The position numbers and the translations under genes were made by a program. Below, one piece after another: positions 3,716 through 7,086 of a DNA stretch of 7,086 nt. The stretch covers positions 1 to 7,086 of the forward strand of contig JAUXFZ010000126.1 of NCBI GenBank assembly GCA_030622585.1, in the 5' to 3' direction. The DNA comes from Myxococcales bacterium. Its GTDB lineage: Bacteria > Myxococcota_A > Polyangia > Polyangiales > Houyiibacteriaceae. The notes under the pieces are model-generated. The model did not search any database and was not told where the DNA came from. It was given only the letters and a program-made list of their open reading frames with translations. Position 1 is the first letter of the stretch. Each line of letters opens with the position of its first letter.

Positions 3716-6391
3716 ATGACATCAAAGGACTCCTTTCAGAGCCGTGTCACCATTCACGCAGGAGGCCGTCAGGCCGTAATTCATCGCCTGGACGCCCTGA
3801 CCCGCGCGGGCTTCGAGGGCATCGATACCCTCCCGTACTCCATCCGGGTTCTACTCGAAAACCTGCTTCGCTATGAAGATGGCAAGACGGTCACTCGTGA
3901 GGACATCGAGGCCGTCGCCAATTGGGATCCGACGGCTACCCCGAGCACCGAGATCGCTTTTCGCCCGTCGCGCGTGCTCCTTCAGGACTTCACCGGCGTT
4001 CCGGCGGTGGTCGACCTCGCAGCCATGCGCGATCAGTTCGCCAGGATGGGTGGGGACCCAAGTCGAATCAATCCGCTGCAGCCAGCCGACTTGGTGATCG
4101 ACCACTCGGTGCAGGTCGACTCCTATGGCACGCTGCGCTCGTTCGAAGACAACGTGAAGCGTGAGTTCGAGCGTAACCAGGAGCGTTACCAGTTCCTCAA
4201 GTGGGGGCAGAGCGCGTTCGAGAATATGCGCGTTGTGCCGCCCGGCACCGGTATCGTGCATCAGGTCAACCTCGAGTACCTCGCGAGCGTGGTCTTTACC
4301 CGCGATGCGGACGGGGAGACCATCGCGTATCCCGACAGCCTCGTGGGGACCGATTCGCACACGACGATGATCAACGGTCTAGGCGTCCTCGGCTGGGGTG
4401 TGGGCGGCATTGAAGCCGAGGCCGCGATGCTTGGGCAGCCGATCAGCATGCTCTTGCCGCAGGTCGTCGGCTTCAAGCTGACGGGCAGGCTCCCGGAGGG
4501 CGCAACGGCGACGGATGCGGTTCTGACCGTGACACAGATGCTCCGCGCGAAGGGCGTCGTTGGGAAGTTTGTCGAGTTCTACGGCGAGGGCATGGAGAAT
4601 CTCGCGCTTCCTGACCGGGCAACGATCGCGAACATGGCTCCCGAGTATGGGGCGACGATGGGCTTCTTCCCCGTCGACAACGAGACCCTCGCGTACCTTC
4701 GATTCAGTGGGCGAGATGATGCGCACGTCGACGTGGTCGAGCGAGTGCTCAAGGAACAAGGGTTGTTCCACCAGGCTGCCGGTCCCGAGCCGCGTTTCAC
4801 CGACACGCTCGGGCTCGACCTCGGGGACGTGGTGCCCTCGATCGCAGGACCGAAGCGTCCGCAGGACCGAATTCCGCTGAGCGAATCGAAGCGCTCTTGG
4901 CGAGGGGTGCTTCGCGGTTTCGAGGCGCCCGCGGACAAAGGGGTCGAAGTCACGCGCGGCGACGAGACGTTCAACCTCCAAAATGGCGCAGTCGTCATCG
5001 CCGCCATCACCAGCTGCACGAATACCTCGAACCCGTCGGTCATGTTGGCCGCGGGCCTCGTAGCCAAGAAGGCGGTCGAGAAGGGCCTTCGCACCAAGCC
5101 CTGGGTGAAGACAAGCCTCGCGCCGGGTTCGCAGGTGGTGACGGAATACCTTGAAGAAGCCGGCTTACTCGACGAGCTCGACAAGTTGCGATTCAACTTG
5201 GTCGGCTACGGGTGCACGACGTGCATCGGCAACTCCGGCCCGTTGGACCCGGAGATCGCCGAGGCGGTCAAAGCCAACGACCTGATCGTAACCTCCGCGC
5301 TGAGCGGCAACCGCAATTTCGAAGGCCGCGTCAACCCGCTGACCCGAGCCAACTACCTTGCCTCGCCGCCGTTGGTCGTGGCGTATGCGCTTGCCGGCAC
5401 GATGGACATCGACTTCGAGCGCGAAGCGATCGGACAGGACAGCGAAGGTCGGGATGTGTTTCTTCGCGACATCTGGCCCTCCCAACAGGAGGTGACGGAC
5501 ATGCTCCGGACGTCCGTGAAGAAGGAGCAATTCGTGGAGCGCTACGCCGCGGTCCTCGACGGGCCGCCGCAGTGGCAAGAGGTGAACTTCGAGCAGACGG
5601 ACCGTTACCGCTGGGACCCTGAGTCGACTTATGTTCGACTGCCCCCGTTTTTCGAAGGGGTCGAAGTGGGGGAGCCGGCTCCGCCGGGGGACATCGCGGG
5701 GGCTCGAGTGCTTTGCCTCCTCGGGGATTCCGTGACGACCGATCACATCTCTCCGGCAGGCGCCATCGCACTGGATGGCCCCGCTGCGAAGTACCTGCAG
5801 GAGCACGGGGTTTCCCCTCGCGACTTCAACAGTTACGGAAGCCGCCGTGGCAATCACGAGGTCATGATGCGCGGCACGTTTGCGAACATCCGGCTTCGCA
5901 ATCTCTTGGCGGCGGGCACAGAGGGCGGCGTCACGCGCTACCTGTCCACCAACGAGCAGATGAGCATCTACGACGCCGCGATGAAGTACCAGGCCGAGGG
6001 GACTCCGCTCGTCGTCATCGCGGGCAAAGAGTACGGCACCGGCTCCTCGCGCGATTGGGCTGCCAAGGGCACGCTGCTCCTCGGCGTCCGGGCGGTCATC
6101 GCGGAGAGCTACGAGCGCATCCACCGGTCGAATCTGATCGGCATGGGCGTGCTTCCGCTCGAGTTCGAGGCGGGCGATGGCCGTGAGGCACTGGGGCTGA
6201 CCGGCGAGGAAACCTTCGCTGTTTCCGGGATTGCGGACGGCCTGGCTCCAGGCAAGATGCTCTCAGTCCAAACAGACACTGGCAAGTCGTTCACCGTCAA
6301 GGCACGGCTCGACACACCGCAGGAGGTCGAATATTTCCTACATGGTGGGATCCTGCAGTACGTCTTGCGGCAACTTGCGGCACAAGGGTAA
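3716..6391 (+). CDS. acnA: Aconitate hydratase A (aconitase)
   Basis: Cytoplasmic TCA-cycle enzyme interconverting citrate and isocitrate through cis-aconitate on a [4Fe-4S] cluster. The 891 residues from the ATG at 3716 equal the length of E. coli AcnA, with near-identical blocks throughout: LLENLLRYEDG, VLLQDFTGVPAVVDLAAMR, LVIDHSVQVD, LVGTDSHTTMINGLGVLGWG, GKFVEFYGEG. Cluster ligands are Cys434 (ITSCTNTSNPSV), Cys500 and Cys503 (GYGCTTCIGNSG), matching E. coli Cys435, 501 and 504. The swivel domain follows a linker (GDSVTTDHISPAG, then FNSYGSRRGNHEVMMRGTFANIR) and carries the active-site KEYGTGSSRDWAAKG, with Ser777-Ser778-Arg779. Nothing is missing, so it should be active. An in-frame GTG at 3680 with AAGGA five bases upstream would add 12 residues; the ATG fits the family better. 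The alternatives methylcitrate dehydratase AcnD and iron-regulatory protein share the fold, but no prp genes are adjacent. The sulfotransferase gene follows after 18 bases. Confidence 0.97.
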   Translation: MTSKDSFQSRVTIHAGGRQAVIHRLDALTRAGFEGIDTLPYSIRVLLENLLRYEDGKTVTREDIEAVANWDPTATPSTEIAFRPSRVLLQDFTGVPAVVDLAAMRDQFARMGGDPSRINPLQPADLVIDHSVQVDSYGTLRSFEDNVKREFERNQERYQFLKWGQSAFENMRVVPPGTGIVHQVNLEYLASVVFTRDADGETIAYPDSLVGTDSHTTMINGLGVLGWGVGGIEAEAAMLGQPISMLLPQVVGFKLTGRLPEGATATDAVLTVTQMLRAKGVVGKFVEFYGEGMENLALPDRATIANMAPEYGATMGFFPVDNETLAYLRFSGRDDAHVDVVERVLKEQGLFHQAAGPEPRFTDTLGLDLGDVVPSIAGPKRPQDRIPLSESKRSWRGVLRGFEAPADKGVEVTRGDETFNLQNGAVVIAAITSCTNTSNPSVMLAAGLVAKKAVEKGLRTKPWVKTSLAPGSQVVTEYLEEAGLLDELDKLRFNLVGYGCTTCIGNSGPLDPEIAEAVKANDLIVTSALSGNRNFEGRVNPLTRANYLASPPLVVAYALAGTMDIDFEREAIGQDSEGRDVFLRDIWPSQQEVTDMLRTSVKKEQFVERYAAVLDGPPQWQEVNFEQTDRYRWDPESTYVRLPPFFEGVEVGEPAPPGDIAGARVLCLLGDSVTTDHISPAGAIALDGPAAKYLQEHGVSPRDFNSYGSRRGNHEVMMRGTFANIRLRNLLAAGTEGGVTRYLSTNEQMSIYDAAMKYQAEGTPLVVIAGKEYGTGSSRDWAAKGTLLLGVRAVIAESYERIHRSNLIGMGVLPLEFEAGDGREALGLTGEETFAVSGIADGLAPGKMLSVQTDTGKSFTVKARLDTPQEVEYFLHGGILQYVLRQLAAQG

Positions 6392-6409
6392 CCGACTGCC
6401 TAGGGCGTC

Positions 6410-7086
6410 ATGTCACTCGTCTTCGTAATCTCGCCGCCCCGTGCGGGGTCGACGCTGCTTCAGCGCATGTTGGGTGCGCACTCCGAGATCTTCACCCATC
6501 CGGAGCCGCACCTGATTACGCCGATCGCGCACCTCGGGGTGTACGACAACATCGACAAGGCGCCGTACGACCACATCAACGCGGCCGAGGCGGCCAAGAC
6601 GTTCATCGATGGGCTGCCCGGGGGAGAGCAGGACTACCTCGATGCGCTACGCGCCTACACCGACACATTGTACGGCCGTATGCTGTCGACGAGCGAAAGC
6701 AGCGTCTTCCTCGACAAGACCCCGGCGAACGCGCTCGTGCTGCCTTTCTTGCAGCGTCTCTATCCGGACGCGAAGTATGTCGTCCTGACCCGACATCCTC
6801 TCGCGATTTTCAGCTCGTACGCGAACAGCTTTTTTAACGGCGATTGGGAGGCCGCGCACGGCTTCAATCCGATCCTCGAGCGGTACGTACCGGCCATGGC
6901 GGCGTTCTTGCGCGATCGGCCCGTTCCAATGCTGAGCGTGGCCTACGAAGATTTGGTGATCGAACCCGAGCCTCAGCTGGAGCGTATCTTTGCGTTTCTC
7001 GGTCTCGATCACGAGCCGGATGCGGTCGAGTACGGCAAGGCGGGACCGATGAAAAAGGGGATGGGCGATCCGATCACCGTTCACAC
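6410..7086 (+). CDS. Sulfotransferase family protein, N-terminal part
   Basis: The frame from ATG at 6410 stays open to the window end; 225 residues are visible of a usual 270-330. Sulfotransferases move sulfate from PAPS to hydroxyl or amino groups. The N-terminus has the PAPS 5'-phosphosulfate loop, VISPPRAGSTLLQRMLGAH at residues 5-23, a variant of the common PRSGTT form. FLDKTPAN near 103-110 supplies the usual DKTP block. YVVLTRHPLAIFSSY near 124-138 is the 3'-phosphate-binding segment with the conserved Arg and Ser. YEDLVIEPEPQLERIFAFLGL near 183-203 is also typical, and GMGDPITVH at the visible end is a late family motif. No signal peptide or membrane segment is seen, so it is probably cytoplasmic. 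The acceptor cannot be told from sequence. ATG lies 18 bases after the aconitase stop with AGGG four bases upstream, suggesting co-transcription. Confidence 0.9.
   Translation, partial: MSLVFVISPPRAGSTLLQRMLGAHSEIFTHPEPHLITPIAHLGVYDNIDKAPYDHINAAEAAKTFIDGLPGGEQDYLDALRAYTDTLYGRMLSTSESSVFLDKTPANALVLPFLQRLYPDAKYVVLTRHPLAIFSSYANSFFNGDWEAAHGFNPILERYVPAMAAFLRDRPVPMLSVAYEDLVIEPEPQLERIFAFLGLDHEPDAVEYGKAGPMKKGMGDPITVH

Noticed and set aside
4379..4981. Minus-strand open frames of about 200 codons opposite aconitase
   Set aside because: Same reasoning: no domain-like pattern, and they overlap strongly conserved AcnA sequence.
5165..6124. Minus-strand open frame of 319 codons opposite aconitase
   Set aside because: Long antisense frames are expected opposite GC-rich genes. 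The protein is rich in Arg, Val, His and Asp with no motif, while the plus strand encodes unbroken AcnA.
6647..7084. Minus-strand frame of 145 codons near the right end
   Set aside because: The plus-strand frame from 6410 carries clear sulfotransferase motifs over the same bases.

Overview
The window is a compact, GC-rich bacterial stretch with five protein genes wholly or mostly inside it, one cut-off gene at each end or close to it, and one tRNA. No gap exceeds about 110 bases. There is no phage, transposon, CRISPR array or rRNA. The high G+C, the AcnA-type aconitase, a PAPS-type sulfotransferase, a soluble single-domain globin and a CCA-encoding tRNA-Cys fit a free-living Gram-negative with aerobic respiration. 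Myxococcota or another proteobacterium-like lineage is my best guess, but it is only a guess: no phylogenetic marker was compared.

Layout. Bases 2-769 (+) hold the C-terminal two thirds of a di-haem cytochrome c peroxidase. Bases 807-1373 (+) hold a small nitrobindin/THAP4-like haem-binding beta-barrel protein, 37 bases downstream and probably in the same transcript. Facing them on the minus strand is a unit read from right to left. It begins with tRNA-Cys(GCA) at 3608-3534. Next comes a 547-residue membrane sensor (3497-1854) that joins a periplasmic Cache-like domain to a cytoplasmic Schlafen/AlbA_2 domain. Last is a single-domain globin (1817-1383). The globin and the nitrobindin-like gene converge with only 9 bases between their stop codons. 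To the right of the tRNA, aconitase AcnA (3716-6391, +) reads outward, followed 18 bases later by a sulfotransferase (6410 to the window end, +).

How the genes may work together. Three neighbouring proteins are haem proteins or likely haem proteins (peroxidase, nitrobindin-like barrel, globin), and their families handle hydrogen peroxide, peroxynitrite/NO or O2/NO. The sensor shares a strand and probably a transcript with the globin, so one reading is an envelope-signal module coupled to an NO/O2-binding globin. Aconitase is a classic target of NO and oxidants through its exposed iron-sulfur cluster, which suits the neighbourhood, but its position may be chance.

The most unusual items are the Cache-AlbA_2 fusion, the AT-rich inverted repeat directly in front of the globin start, and the close placement of tRNA-Cys before a gene whose cytoplasmic domain belongs to a superfamily that includes tRNA-cutting Schlafen nucleases. 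Function for the sensor-globin pair is inference from domains and order only.
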